Below are positions 27,790-36,359 of a DNA stretch of 48,366 nucleotides, in pieces (within the stretch, counting starts at the first letter, position 1; the number at the start of each line of letters is the position of its first letter). The translations under genes and the position numbers were made by a program. A model generated the notes under the pieces. The model was not told the origin of the DNA. It saw only the letters and a list, made by a program, of their open reading frames with translations, and searched no databases. The stretch covers positions 1-48,366 of the forward strand of contig JACDSH010000058.1 of assembly GCA_013450215.1 (NCBI GenBank), given 5' to 3'. Origin of the DNA: Nitrosospira sp. Its GTDB lineage: Bacteria > Pseudomonadota > Gammaproteobacteria > Burkholderiales > Nitrosomonadaceae.

Positions 27790-28281
27790 TCATTTTGATA
27801 CTGACCCTACCTCTTCTTCGACTAGCTTTTTGATATTACTCACTGTTTTCTCTGTGCCATCTTGTATGGCCATACGAACTAACTTCTCGAAGGGCTTCAT
27901 ATACATTTCTAGCTTGAGCAATTCAAAGGTAAATGTAATTCGACTCGAATTCTCTTGGGTGGCGGGCTCTAATGCATAGTCGCACCGAAAGGGGCTAGTG
28001 GTACCTTCAAAGCAGATACGCCTCCCCTCAGTGAAGGCTGTCACTTGAAATGTAGATTCTGACCGATTTCCTTGGTCCACCCGAACCTGTTTACATAACG
28101 TACCGATCTTGACTGGAGCGCTACTCAACATCTTTAAATCTTTAACCTCCGGTGACCATCTTGGATAATTCTTGAAGAAATTAGCACCCACAAAATTAAA
28201 AACTATATCGCATTTGCAATTTATGACTGTATTAGCCTTACCAGTAACTTGGACATCCTTAAGTAAGCCGAACATAAGCAC
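27790..28281 (-). CDS. SRPBCC (START-like) ligand-binding protein
   Basis: The 163-residue protein reads like a polyketide cyclase/START fold: an N-terminal strand (VTGKANTVINCKCDIVFNFVG), then NYPRWSPEVKDLKMLSSAPVKIGTLCKQVR, paired strands with STFQVTAFTEGRRICFEGTTSPF, and a long C-terminal helix (KPFEKLVRMAIQDGTEKTVSNIKKLVEEE). The fold encloses a hydrophobic cavity for lipids or aromatic ligands. No ligand can be assigned. The gene starts 19 bases after the FAD oxidoreductase stop, so the two are almost certainly co-transcribed, and the LOV gene follows after 62 bases. Confidence 0.82.
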   Translation of the reverse strand: MLMFGLLKDVQVTGKANTVINCKCDIVFNFVGANFFKNYPRWSPEVKDLKMLSSAPVKIGTLCKQVRVDQGNRSESTFQVTAFTEGRRICFEGTTSPFRCDYALEPATQENSSRITFTFELLKLEMYMKPFEKLVRMAIQDGTEKTVSNIKKLVEEEVGSVSK

Positions 28282-28300
28282 CTCCCCCAGGTAAATCTAT

Positions 28301-29458
28301 TTAGATCAGATAGGTATCTGTTCCAGTGAGCAATAAATCATACTGTATTTCTACCACTTCCTTAATCGCCAGTGCAGGCATACCGGTAACGACATTCCCC
28401 TCTACGCCTAACCAACCAACCGCATCTGAGGGTCCAAGATTAACAACATATCCCAGGTCGCGATGCAGATAAGGCTCAAGAACTTTTATTCGGCCAGAGT
28501 GGCGCAAGATATTACGCGCACATAACTTCCCTTTCCTAACAGCAGACTGAGCTGACATAACATTTGAACCAAATTTATTGTAACTTGAACAATCTCCCGC
28601 AGCAAAGATATTTTCAAGCGGAAATTCATTCGCCAATACCTGCCCGAAGGTATTGGTGAGGAAGATATTTTCCGGTTTTTTACCCAAGAACATGAATGAC
28701 ATTGCCGATGGCAAATCAAATCGGCCCCTACCACCCCTCTCTTCTAGAAAAATTCTCCCATCCACCTGTCCGTGGTAGAAGGTATTGGGATGAAAGTCGA
28801 TACCCTGATCACTCATACGTGATTGGGTATAACTAGAGAATCCCTCGGGAAATTGTTTGAGTACTCGGTCTCCACCATCGATCAATCTTAGCTTGTTCTT
28901 AAGTTTCTTTCGACGTAAAAAAAGTGCAATTTCAAATAGGAATTGAACTCCTGTGGCCCCCCCCCCGATTATAGAGATAGGCTGATCCTGAGCAGAACTT
29001 GCATCTAGACGGCTACTTAATAAGTCTGCTCCACTCAGAGTTATGAAGTCTTGAAGAGTCACGACATCCGGTGTCACATCCATCTTCTTACTGGCAGCAC
29101 CAGATGCAATCAGAAGGTAATCGAACTCAATGATCTGGTCATCTAGCCTGATAGACTTATCATTTTGCCATTGATACAGGGTATTCTCTTTTAGGGTGAA
29201 CTCGGTACAGACATGACGGCAACCGAACCGTTCCTCAAGAATGCCGAAGGGTATCAGTACATCTTCCAGAGGATAGCGGAAGGTCTCATGTAGATGCGTA
29301 ATCTTGACGTGCTGAGATCGTGGATCAATTAGGGTAATGACCGCCTCAGGCATATACCGCAGAATAGAGGTCATGGCAGCGATCCCGGCGTATCCGCCCC
29401 CTAAGATCGCAATCTTGAGTTGCCTATTTTCAGGTATATAAAAAGGGAGGAAAGCCAT
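28301..29458 (-). CDS. FAD-dependent NAD(P)H oxidoreductase, NDH-2-like
   Basis: A two-dinucleotide-binding flavoprotein of the pyridine nucleotide-disulfide fold. It has the FAD site KIAILGGGYAGIAAM near residue 15, the second Rossmann site ISIIGGGATGVQFLFEIALFL near 165, and the FAD-closing motif ENIFAAGDCSSYN near 295. The redox CxxxxC pair of disulfide reductases is absent, so it resembles type 2 NADH dehydrogenases and ferredoxin- or quinone-type reductases. No membrane helix is evident in its 385 residues. It leads the SRPBCC, LOV, lipocalin run. The second Rossmann glycines are encoded by a run of ten G, a slippage-prone tract. The acceptor is unknown; quinone is a fair guess. Confidence 0.86.
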   Translation of the reverse strand: MAFLPFYIPENRQLKIAILGGGYAGIAAMTSILRYMPEAVITLIDPRSQHVKITHLHETFRYPLEDVLIPFGILEERFGCRHVCTEFTLKENTLYQWQNDKSIRLDDQIIEFDYLLIASGAASKKMDVTPDVVTLQDFITLSGADLLSSRLDASSAQDQPISIIGGGATGVQFLFEIALFLRRKKLKNKLRLIDGGDRVLKQFPEGFSSYTQSRMSDQGIDFHPNTFYHGQVDGRIFLEERGGRGRFDLPSAMSFMFLGKKPENIFLTNTFGQVLANEFPLENIFAAGDCSSYNKFGSNVMSAQSAVRKGKLCARNILRHSGRIKVLEPYLHRDLGYVVNLGPSDAVGWLGVEGNVVTGMPALAIKEVVEIQYDLLLTGTDTYLI

Positions 29459-29792
29459 GACCCCTCATTAAATTTATCAATCGCTTCTACAGTACCATAT
29501 ATGAGCCTATCATATTACTATCTGATAAAAGCCACATAATTTTTATAGCCTTCTTTCTGGCTAGTCAAGTTCCATGGACTCTCTATACTCAATACTCCCC
29601 TCTTGCATAATGCCCACAGATTAAGGCGAATGGAACTAGAGCGCCGCCCTATACTCAGGCTAAGTGTTGACCGACAAATAAAATTTTTTTAACGGAACTT
29701 TTTTACAAAAATAGATAGTTGCAAATTATAAAAATTAAGTTCATCGTAATGGGATTTTTGATCTTTATTATCGTTCAAAGGTGATTTATTCG
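29459..29792. other. divergent intergenic control region
   Basis: This AT-rich gap separates the leftward flavoprotein-LOV run from the rightward second ratA-like gene and must hold both promoters. I see several AT-rich -10-like hexamers but no pair I would defend. The stretch from 29690 to 29790 is especially A/T-rich and ends with AAAGGTGA, the ribosome site of the right-hand gene. Confidence 0.55.
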
Positions 29793-30227
29793 ATGCCAAT
29801 AATTGAAAAATCAGTCCAGATAAATCATTCAGCAAGCCAGATGTTCGCTTTGATAGATGGGGTGGAGAATTACCCAAAGTTCCTACCATGGTGCGCTGGA
29901 TCTTCCGTGATAGCGTGTGATGAGCATATCAATCATGCGACGATTGTTATCAGCTACCTCCATCTCAAGCATAGCTTTACCACTGAGAATATTCGGGACG
30001 TTCCAAAATCAATCAAGATGAGATTACTTAGCGGCCCATTTAAACATCTCGACGGCAAATGGAGCTTCACCCCCCTTACAGACAAAAGCTGCAAGGTTGA
30101 ATTCTTTCTGCATTATACATTTTCAAATATGCTACTAGATAAGCTGGTCGGCCCGCTATTCTTCAGCATCGTTAATAACTTCGTCGGAGCATTTACCAAG
30201 CGTGCAAAAGAAGTTTATGGAGATTGA
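29793..30227 (+). CDS. RatA-like START/COQ10-family protein, copy 2
   Basis: This 144-residue protein aligns without gaps along nearly its whole length to the RatA encoded at 21153-21590, at more than half identical positions: IEKSV...HSAS.MFAL.D.VE.YPKFLPWC, HSFTTEN, GPF.HLDG.W.F, KVEF.LHYTFS, KLVGP.FF. The start at 29793 follows AAAGGTGA at good spacing. It has no rnfH partner and is more AT-rich than copy 1. It is transcribed away from the flavoprotein-LOV run. The family can bind quinones or lipids, so a role with the neighbouring flavoprotein is possible. Whether it has RatA activity cannot be told from sequence. Confidence 0.88.
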   Translation: MPIIEKSVQINHSASQMFALIDGVENYPKFLPWCAGSSVIACDEHINHATIVISYLHLKHSFTTENIRDVPKSIKMRLLSGPFKHLDGKWSFTPLTDKSCKVEFFLHYTFSNMLLDKLVGPLFFSIVNNFVGAFTKRAKEVYGD

Positions 30228-30436
30228 CTCGATCTCTACTAGAAACTAGAGATAATAAGCCAGCACCATAAAAATACATGAGGAATCTCTCTAACCGACG
30301 CTTTTTTTGAGTTTCCGAAAATCAGAAAATGACGACAGGAAAATATTTCTAAAATTTCTAGTGGGGATTTTTTTAGGAATCTTCTGAGTCGATATGAAAC
30401 TGATCTGGCTCGCAATCAGGCCAGAAATGACTGTGG

Positions 30437-30661
30437 CTAGGATTCTAAATGCAGGCGCCGATGCTCATCACTGCAGAAGAATTTTCCTTCAGAGCTGACA
30501 CACTCACTTTTAGGCAGATGAATACCGCAATGGAGGCAGCAGACCATATCTTCCTCTTCACCGGGTGACTCCTCATCACCCTTCTTCACACCGCGCAGGT
30601 GACGCCTTATTCCCCAGAAGATCAACACGCCGACGAGGATGAAGAATATTAGTTTACCCAA
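30437..30661 (-). CDS. PP0621 family small membrane protein with cysteine motif
   Basis: The 74-residue protein has one N-terminal membrane helix (LIFFILVGVLIFWGI), a basic-acidic linker, and a C-terminal metal-binding-like motif: MVCCLHCGIHLPKSECVSSEGKFFCSDEHRRLH. The CxxC plus C...C/H spacing suggests a small zinc knuckle. The arrangement matches the PP0621 family. The start is TTG with GGAG upstream. It is two features downstream of ispB and tRNA-Pro, an arrangement I remember from betaproteobacteria. The function is unknown. Confidence 0.8.
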   Translation of the reverse strand: MGKLIFFILVGVLIFWGIRRHLRGVKKGDEESPGEEEDMVCCLHCGIHLPKSECVSSEGKFFCSDEHRRLHLES

Positions 30662-30794
30662 TGAATTGACTCCATTACTGCAATTAGTGATCGGGGTGAG
30701 AGGAACCGATCCTCATCAACAAAATTTATCATCTCTGCAGAATCCAGATAAGCTTTACTAAGATACCACTTCGAGCCGTGCGTAATCTCAGGAG

Positions 30795-30916
<122 letters not shown>

Positions 30917-31031
30917 AAAAAGATAACTGATACTACAGTGAATCAGAGGTTACTGATTTTGCAAATTGCCTGCTCTCACTCAGGTTAAGTCGGCTTTAAA
31001 ATACTCTCAAATGTAAATGTATTGGGTCGGC

Positions 31032-32000
31032 CTAATGATTTCGCGTGACCGCAAAAACAGCTAATTGTAACAAACACTCTTTGTATTCAGAATTTGGAAG
31101 GGACGCAATTGTCGCCGATGCAATATTGGACTCATCTTGTGCCCGCTGCCTTGCGTAATCTAGCGCACCGGTCTGTTGAATGACCTCTAGTACTGGCTGA
31201 AACCCCCCATCTCCACTCTTCTCAATGGCTCTTCGGATGATAGCCGCCTGCTCACTTGAACCATTCTTTATCGCATAAATTAATGGCAATGTGGGCTTAC
31301 CTTCGGCCAAATCATCTCCCAGATTCTTGCCGGTATCTTGATAATCACCAGAATAATCCAGTATATCGTCTGTCAATTGAAAGGCCGTACCCAGATGTAT
31401 GCCATATGCAGCCATCGCCTCTTCCTCTGCTGGAGAAGAGCCGCCAAGAATTGCTCCCAAGCGCGTGGCAGCCTCAAACAGCTTGGCGGTTTTATAACGA
31501 ATCACACGCAGATAGTTTTCCTCATCAACATCAGGGTCTCGGCAATTGAGCAGCTGAAGGACTTCGCCCTCGGCTATCGTATTGGTTGCGTCAGCAAGCA
31601 CCTGCATGACTCGCATATTATCGACCTCAACCATCATCTGAAATGCACGTGAGTAAAGAAAGTCGCCCACCAGCACACTGGCTGCATTCCCGAATAGGGC
31701 ATTAGCAGTCGCCTTACTCCTCCTCAATTCAGATGCATCAACCACATCATCATGCAACAGAGTTGCGGTATGAATAAACTCGATAACCGCCGCGAGATCG
31801 TGGTGACGCTTACCAGAGTAACCAAAAGCGCCTGCAGATAGAAGCACCAACGAAGGACGTAGCCGTTTTCCGCCACTATTGATGATGTATTCGCTTACCT
31901 GACGAATGAGCGCCACATGCGAATGAAGCTTCTCGCGAATAACTTCATCCACTGCGCCCATGTCTTGGGCAATTAGACTTCTGATATTTTCAATCGACAC
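31032..32000 (-). CDS. ispB: octaprenyl diphosphate synthase
   Basis: It builds the long isoprenoid side chain of ubiquinone from farnesyl diphosphate and isopentenyl diphosphate. The 322-residue, mostly helical protein has the two aspartate-rich motifs of trans-prenyltransferases: LLHDDVVDASELRR (first, about residue 85) and FQLTDDILDYSGD (second, about residue 213). It also has GGKRLRPSLVLLSAGAFG early on. Length and motif context match IspB rather than the shorter IspA. The chain length of the product is inferred. It stands upstream of tRNA-Pro in the same direction. Confidence 0.95.
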   Translation of the reverse strand: MSIENIRSLIAQDMGAVDEVIREKLHSHVALIRQVSEYIINSGGKRLRPSLVLLSAGAFGYSGKRHHDLAAVIEFIHTATLLHDDVVDASELRRSKATANALFGNAASVLVGDFLYSRAFQMMVEVDNMRVMQVLADATNTIAEGEVLQLLNCRDPDVDEENYLRVIRYKTAKLFEAATRLGAILGGSSPAEEEAMAAYGIHLGTAFQLTDDILDYSGDYQDTGKNLGDDLAEGKPTLPLIYAIKNGSSEQAAIIRRAIEKSGDGGFQPVLEVIQQTGALDYARQRAQDESNIASATIASLPNSEYKECLLQLAVFAVTRNH

Positions 32001-32223
32001 GGAGATACCTGTGGAAATACAGCCATGTTAGGAACGTCCTCACCGGCGTGTCAAGCACAGCAGTAGAAACAAACATATATATTCCGCCAGAAGTGTCCAG
32101 CAATGCAGCCTAGACGGTTAAATAACAAGTTGATCTAAAATGATAAAAGCTACATTTATGGGTGTCACGGACTTGAACCTGAATGTTTTGAGAAACTGGG
32201 ATTTTTTCCCAGAGCTTCTCATC

Positions 32224-32466
32224 ATGTATTCGAGCAAATTGGTGTTCGCACAACTCATGGAGCATTTACCTCTCCACACATTTCATCGCTGTGTACTGCG
32301 TTACCCTTCCAAATACCCAACCAAGACGTTTTCGCATCTCGATCAATTTCTCTGCTTAGCTTTCGCGCAACTGACTTATGAGAGAGCTTGCGCGACATCG
32401 AAACCTGTCTGCGCGCTCACTAAGCCAAGCTGCAAACGGATACACCACAAGACAATAACCAGATGA
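32224..32466 (+). pseudogene. decayed N-terminal fragment of an IS4-type transposase
   Basis: The frame from 32224 reads MYSSKLVFAQLMEHLPLHTFHRC, continues through TFSHLDQFLCLAFAQLTY, and matches the N-terminal DUF4372 region of IS4-family transposases. After AQLTY the match continues in another frame as ESLRDIETCLRAH, then a stop, then AKL, so the copy carries a frameshift and internal stops. The catalytic DDE core is missing altogether. A hairpin (CTGGGATTTTTTCCCAG, inside 32190-32220) sits just upstream. No terminal inverted repeats or target duplication were found. The remainder of the 32001-32589 gap shows nothing else. Confidence 0.72.
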
Positions 32467-32589
32467 ATCTATTCAATTAAATTGCCGAACGACAATGGAT
32501 TCCCTTTTAAAAAAAATTAAGCAGAAGACTTTAGAGATCTGGATTCAGGTTTAAAGCGCTTTGATTGAAGACACTAGACCAGAGAAAAC

Positions 32590-33381
32590 TTACTCTGACC
32601 AAAGAGACTCTGACTTAGTTAACTCGACTATATCCGCAATCTTTGGATTCAATTTAGACAAGAAATTAAGCCCCGTCTTTTCCTCGACCTCCCGGATGGT
32701 GACAATGTATCTTGGCATATCCGAACTTTTAAGTTTCGTGTTTGGCATAATGAAGGCAATGGCCTCAATTGCTACCGGGTCATAAATGATTTTATACAAA
32801 TGTGTTGGAACAGCGACTTTGTTTGCACCTATGCTATCAGGAGGTGCCTTGGCATATATCGGTCCGGTATAGATATAAATCTCTCCTCGGTTAGTTGCCC
32901 AGAGTCTGACCCTCTCTTCTAAATCTTTCCAAATGCCTTGATTCATGCCTATTCCTGTCTGCGGGACTATGTTCGACAAGAAAAAGCTCTCCAACATGGC
33001 CTGCGGATCCCACTTCATGTCTCCGGCAGGGGCCATATGCCCTCGATCGTAACCACTCCCTTTATAGTCCAAGATTTCCGCACGTTCGCCCTTAATAAGT
33101 TCAGGGTCTGGTTGGAAGTTATTCGCACGCTCAATAGAACCTCTCGCCTTATCGCTAGTTAAGTGCTCAGCAACCCAGATGGGGGTCTTCCGAACTGGGT
33201 CATGAGCAAGAAGATACCCCTTCCTACATAACAGAGTTCCGCCCTGTCCTGGGAGTCCATACTTAGCATAGCCTTTACAATCATTAAGAGAGTAGTACTC
33301 AGCATAACTATCTGGAATAGCGATAAGGGTAATCAGTGCAATGAAGAATTTTGGGAGCTGACTAGTAAGCAAGATTGGCAC
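32590..33381 (-). CDS. exported DNA/RNA non-specific endonuclease (NucA/NUC1 family)
   Basis: A 263-residue protein with a signal peptide (FFIALITLIAIPDSYAE) and the beta-beta-alpha-metal nuclease fold. The key motif GYDRGHMAPAGDM contains the catalytic His, and NIVPQTGIGMNQGIWKDLEERVR carries the metal-binding Asn. An exported enzyme of this type should degrade extracellular or periplasmic DNA and RNA for nutrition or defence. Two N-terminal cysteines (SLNDCKGYAKYG and TLLCRKGYLLAHD) probably form a disulfide. No inhibitor gene is seen next to it, which fits export in an unfolded state. It stands alone. Confidence 0.92.
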   Translation of the reverse strand: MPILLTSQLPKFFIALITLIAIPDSYAEYYSLNDCKGYAKYGLPGQGGTLLCRKGYLLAHDPVRKTPIWVAEHLTSDKARGSIERANNFQPDPELIKGERAEILDYKGSGYDRGHMAPAGDMKWDPQAMLESFFLSNIVPQTGIGMNQGIWKDLEERVRLWATNRGEIYIYTGPIYAKAPPDSIGANKVAVPTHLYKIIYDPVAIEAIAFIMPNTKLKSSDMPRYIVTIREVEEKTGLNFLSKLNPKIADIVELTKSESLWSE

Positions 33382-33610
33382 TCCTTAAGCCGTAGTTCAT
33401 TAGTTATTGTGGAATCTAATGGGTGATCGCCGCCAACTTAATGACAATACTGTCAGCGCTGAATCATCCAGCAATAGGTTAACTCAAAAATGAGAAATTG
33501 AAACCACACTCATTCCTTGATCTCTTCAGAACCAAAGTGAGACTTGCATGAGCTCTATTAGAAATAAGATCTCTGCGAAAAGATCTCTCGACTGAAAGTG
33601 GGCTTGCTCT

Positions 33611-34243
33611 TTATTTTTTGAAGCGGTGTTTGAGGTATTCAATTACAGGTGGCATTATCGATAAAATAATGATTGCCAGGATGATGAGATTGAAGTTTGT
33701 TTGTACAAAGGGAAGCTGTCCAAAGTAGAACCCAGCATAGACAAATGATCCAACCCAGATCACAGCACCGATTATGTTATATAAAAAAAAGGTGCGATAA
33801 GGCATCGCCCCAACACCTGCAACAAATGGGGCGAAGGTTCGAATGATGGGAATGAATCGGGCGATGACGATCGTTTTAGCGCCATACTTGAGGTAGAAGG
33901 CATGCGTCTTATCGAGATAGTCGCGCTTGAAGAAGCGGGACTCTTGTGAGGAAAATACTTTAGGTCCTATTTTCTTCCCTATCCAGTAGTTCAGAGAATC
34001 TCCCAAAATACCTGCAATACTTAACCCAAGAAATAAAAGATGGGGGCTTAGTTGCGAATCTGGTAGAGATGCGAGGGAGCCTGCGGCGAATAGCAAGGAG
34101 TCCCCAGGCAAAAGGGGGAGCACCACAAGCCCGGTCTCACAAAACACAATCAGGAAGACAATCCCATATACCCATAAACCATATTCCGAGGCGAGTTGTT
34201 GAAGGTGCCTATCAATATGGAGAATAAAATCAATGAGAAACAT
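33611..34243 (-). CDS. DedA family membrane protein
   Basis: A 210-residue polytopic inner-membrane protein of the DedA/SNARE-associated family, now linked to lipid carrier flipping such as undecaprenyl phosphate recycling. It shows [22 protein letters not shown] with a membrane-embedded Glu. The helix-loop [29 protein letters not shown] holds the essential arginines, and [20 protein letters not shown] follows. The C-terminus is basic (YLKHRFKK). It has no clear operon partner and lies between the secreted nuclease and a glycosyltransferase relic. Confidence 0.92.
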   Translation of the reverse strand: MFLIDFILHIDRHLQQLASEYGLWVYGIVFLIVFCETGLVVLPLLPGDSLLFAAGSLASLPDSQLSPHLLFLGLSIAGILGDSLNYWIGKKIGPKVFSSQESRFFKRDYLDKTHAFYLKYGAKTIVIARFIPIIRTFAPFVAGVGAMPYRTFFLYNIIGAVIWVGSFVYAGFYFGQLPFVQTNFNLIILAIIILSIMPPVIEYLKHRFKK

Positions 34244-34425
34244 AAGTGTGTGGGGAAATCTTTAAGAGAAGATACGTATTCTTACGTAGTCCAGAAGGAA
34301 TGAGGAAGGGACTTCAGCGGCAGAGCATCACTGTCGAGTGAGATGAACATCCCAGAAACAGCATTTACCCCTACACCGCTAAAGAGAGATTAATTTCCAG
34401 AGACCCAGTCTTTCCCTACTTCGTG

Positions 34426-34740
34426 TCAAGCGGCAGAAACTCTCCCCACAAGTTTCTTGGCGGTGATGGCATAGTTGCCAATCTTCATCAATACATCCCG
34501 GGCCAGTCTCTCTGATGGATAACTCAGATCCGCATTCATCACCACGATTACCTCAACCTGTGAAACCACAACACCGGCCCAGATGGATGCAGTCAGGTCA
34601 GGCTTCTCGCGTCGCTCAATCAGGCGAACAGGGGAACGTCTTTCCCAAGCACCGACCTTGTCAGGGGTGCCATCCTTGGAGCCATCATCAACAATGACGA
34701 CCTAAAAACTATCCTTCGGTAGATCGAGTGCAAGTGTCTA
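34426..34740 (-). pseudogene. decayed family 2 glycosyltransferase fragment (dolichol-phosphate mannosyltransferase-like)
   Basis: Reading leftward, one frame gives LALDLPKDSF, a TAG stop, then VVIVDDGSKDGTPDKVGAWE and VEVIVVMNADLSYPSERL. These are the donor-binding DDGS and the DADLSHP-like motif of GT2 enzymes, with the last mutated to NADLSYP. The stop probably replaced a Gln codon, and another stop lies ten codons earlier. The fragment has no start and ends with TGA at 34426, far short of a full enzyme. So it is a relic. The remaining intergenic bases on both sides (34244-34425, 34741-35014) show nothing firm. Confidence 0.75.
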
Positions 34741-35014
34741 AGCATACACACCTTTAATTAGGAACTGTCAAATATAATGTAGGAACCGTGAGAATTATAT
34801 CGATCTATCACTTAAGATATTTTCACTCTGGGATCGGGACAAATTGTTCCTATTCCGGCCTCAGTGCGAGGCTTAATTTCACTTTTCTCGAACCGTAATA
34901 GATCAGATTTAACTGATCGCACTTCATATCATAGACTGGTAAAATTATGCCGTTATGACTAGCAACTGGAAAAATTTTGTATAAAAGGTTTATGAGCCCC
35001 GTGAAGAGGCCTTC

Positions 35015-36052
35015 GTGATCTCGACAGATCCCTCACCAGGTCGGGTACTCGTCACCGGGGCAACCGGATTCATTGCAATGAACTGCGTCCTGCAGTTATT
35101 GCAGAGGGGCTATCAAGTCCGCGGCACACTCCGAGAATTATCACGGGCATCAGCACTACGATCCACCTTGGCTCAGCATGTAGATGCTAATGACCGTCTG
35201 GAATTGGTCCGGGCTGATTTGCTGAGTGACGATGGCTGGGAGTCGGCTGTCAGTGGATGTGATTATGTTCTCCATATCGCCTCCCCAGTCCCGCTCAAGC
35301 TACCTAAGAATGAGGATGAGCTGATCATACCGGCTCGGGATGGAACGATGCGCGTACTCCGTGCAACGGCAGCTGCTGGTGTGAAGAGGGTCGTACTCAC
35401 CTCATCTATCGATGCAGCGATACAAGGTCATGCGGTTCAGAAAAAGCAGTTCACAGAGGACGATTGGTCCAATCTGGATGTAAAACTCACCGCCTATCAG
35501 AAGAGTAAGACACTGGCCGAGCTTGCAGCTTGGCACTTTGTTAATCAACCAGATAACGTAAACCTTGAAATGGCAGTCATCAATCCTGGATTTGTGTTTG
35601 GTCCGGTGATGGATTCTGAGTTCCGCTCCTCCTCCGAGCCGATCCGGAAATTGATGCTCCGTGAAGTTCCCGGGCTGGGACGGATTATGTTCCCACTCGC
35701 CGATGTGAGGGATGTCGCATCAGCCCATCTGAAGGCGATGGTCCATCCTGATGCGGCGGGAAAGAGATTCTTCTGTGTCGGGTCGATCTGCTCACTTGAA
35801 GAGATCGCATTAATCCTTGATAACCACTTCTCTGGTCGTGGGTATCGGGTTCCGACCCGCGTCCTACCGGACTTCCTATTTCGTGTGGTCGGATTATTTG
35901 ATAGCTCAGTCCGTCTGGTCATACCCGATCTGAATAAGCCTCAGGATATCTCGACCGAGCGCATCAGAACGGTCTTGGGGTGGGAACCACGATCACAGCA
36001 AGAGGCCATCATCAGTATGGCAGAGAGCATGATTAAGCACGGATTGATATAA
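35015..36052 (+). CDS. extended short-chain dehydrogenase (dihydroflavonol reductase-like)
   Basis: A 345-residue NAD(P)-dependent extended SDR. It has the nucleotide site VLVTGATGFIAMNCVLQLLQRGYQVRGTLR at the N-terminus, HIASPVP after the fourth strand, VLTSSIDA, and the catalytic pair in YQKSKTLAE (YxxxK). NPGFVFGPV follows, as in dihydroflavonol and cinnamoyl-type reductases. The substrate is likely a ketone or aldehyde but cannot be named. The start is a GTG with AGAGG at good distance. It stands alone. The O-methyltransferase 300 bases downstream faces it, so a shared pathway is only a guess. Confidence 0.87.
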   Translation: MISTDPSPGRVLVTGATGFIAMNCVLQLLQRGYQVRGTLRELSRASALRSTLAQHVDANDRLELVRADLLSDDGWESAVSGCDYVLHIASPVPLKLPKNEDELIIPARDGTMRVLRATAAAGVKRVVLTSSIDAAIQGHAVQKKQFTEDDWSNLDVKLTAYQKSKTLAELAAWHFVNQPDNVNLEMAVINPGFVFGPVMDSEFRSSSEPIRKLMLREVPGLGRIMFPLADVRDVASAHLKAMVHPDAAGKRFFCVGSICSLEEIALILDNHFSGRGYRVPTRVLPDFLFRVVGLFDSSVRLVIPDLNKPQDISTERIRTVLGWEPRSQQEAIISMAESMIKHGLI

Positions 36053-36092
36053 AGACCTTCTCGGCCACAAATGGACTTGGCAAAATAAACTA

Positions 36093-36283
36093 CTATTCAA
36101 AAAACTTGGAGGCGATTGCTGCGAGATATGAGTCTATTACTAGCAATCTTTCCGAAAGTTTTAATGAGGCCGAAGCCCCAGTCAGTTTTTTCTTAATATC
36201 CTTGATTAAGCTTGCCCATTCTTCCTAAGAGAACAAGACTTAGTTCTCCCGCTGATAGCAGATTACCTAGATCTATAGATTAT
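36093..36283 (-). pseudogene. possible decayed coding fragment
   Basis: In the 307-base gap between two convergent genes (36053-36359), leftward frames read SIDLGNLLSAGELSLVLLG and then, one frame over, EEWASLIKDIKKKLTGASASLKL, ending ...AAIASKFFE and a stop at 36093. Both halves look protein-like and join near 36230. This could be the C-terminus of a lost gene with a frameshift. I do not recognise it, and chance is possible. Nothing else is evident in the gap. Confidence 0.3.
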
Positions 36284-36359
36284 TGAGATAGCCCAGTGTA
36301 TTTGGTTTCTATGAGGTGGAAGTCTTAGGGTGATAGAGGCGCATATGCCATCTACGGTT

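Noticed and set aside
32190-32220. Hairpin before the transposase relic as an intrinsic terminator of ispB
   Set aside because: ispB is transcribed leftward from 32000, so this hairpin lies upstream of it, and there is no U tract in the right place.
34515-34697. Plus-strand 60-codon frame
   Set aside because: It is opposite the glycosyltransferase relic, whose leftward reading gives recognisable GT2 motifs.
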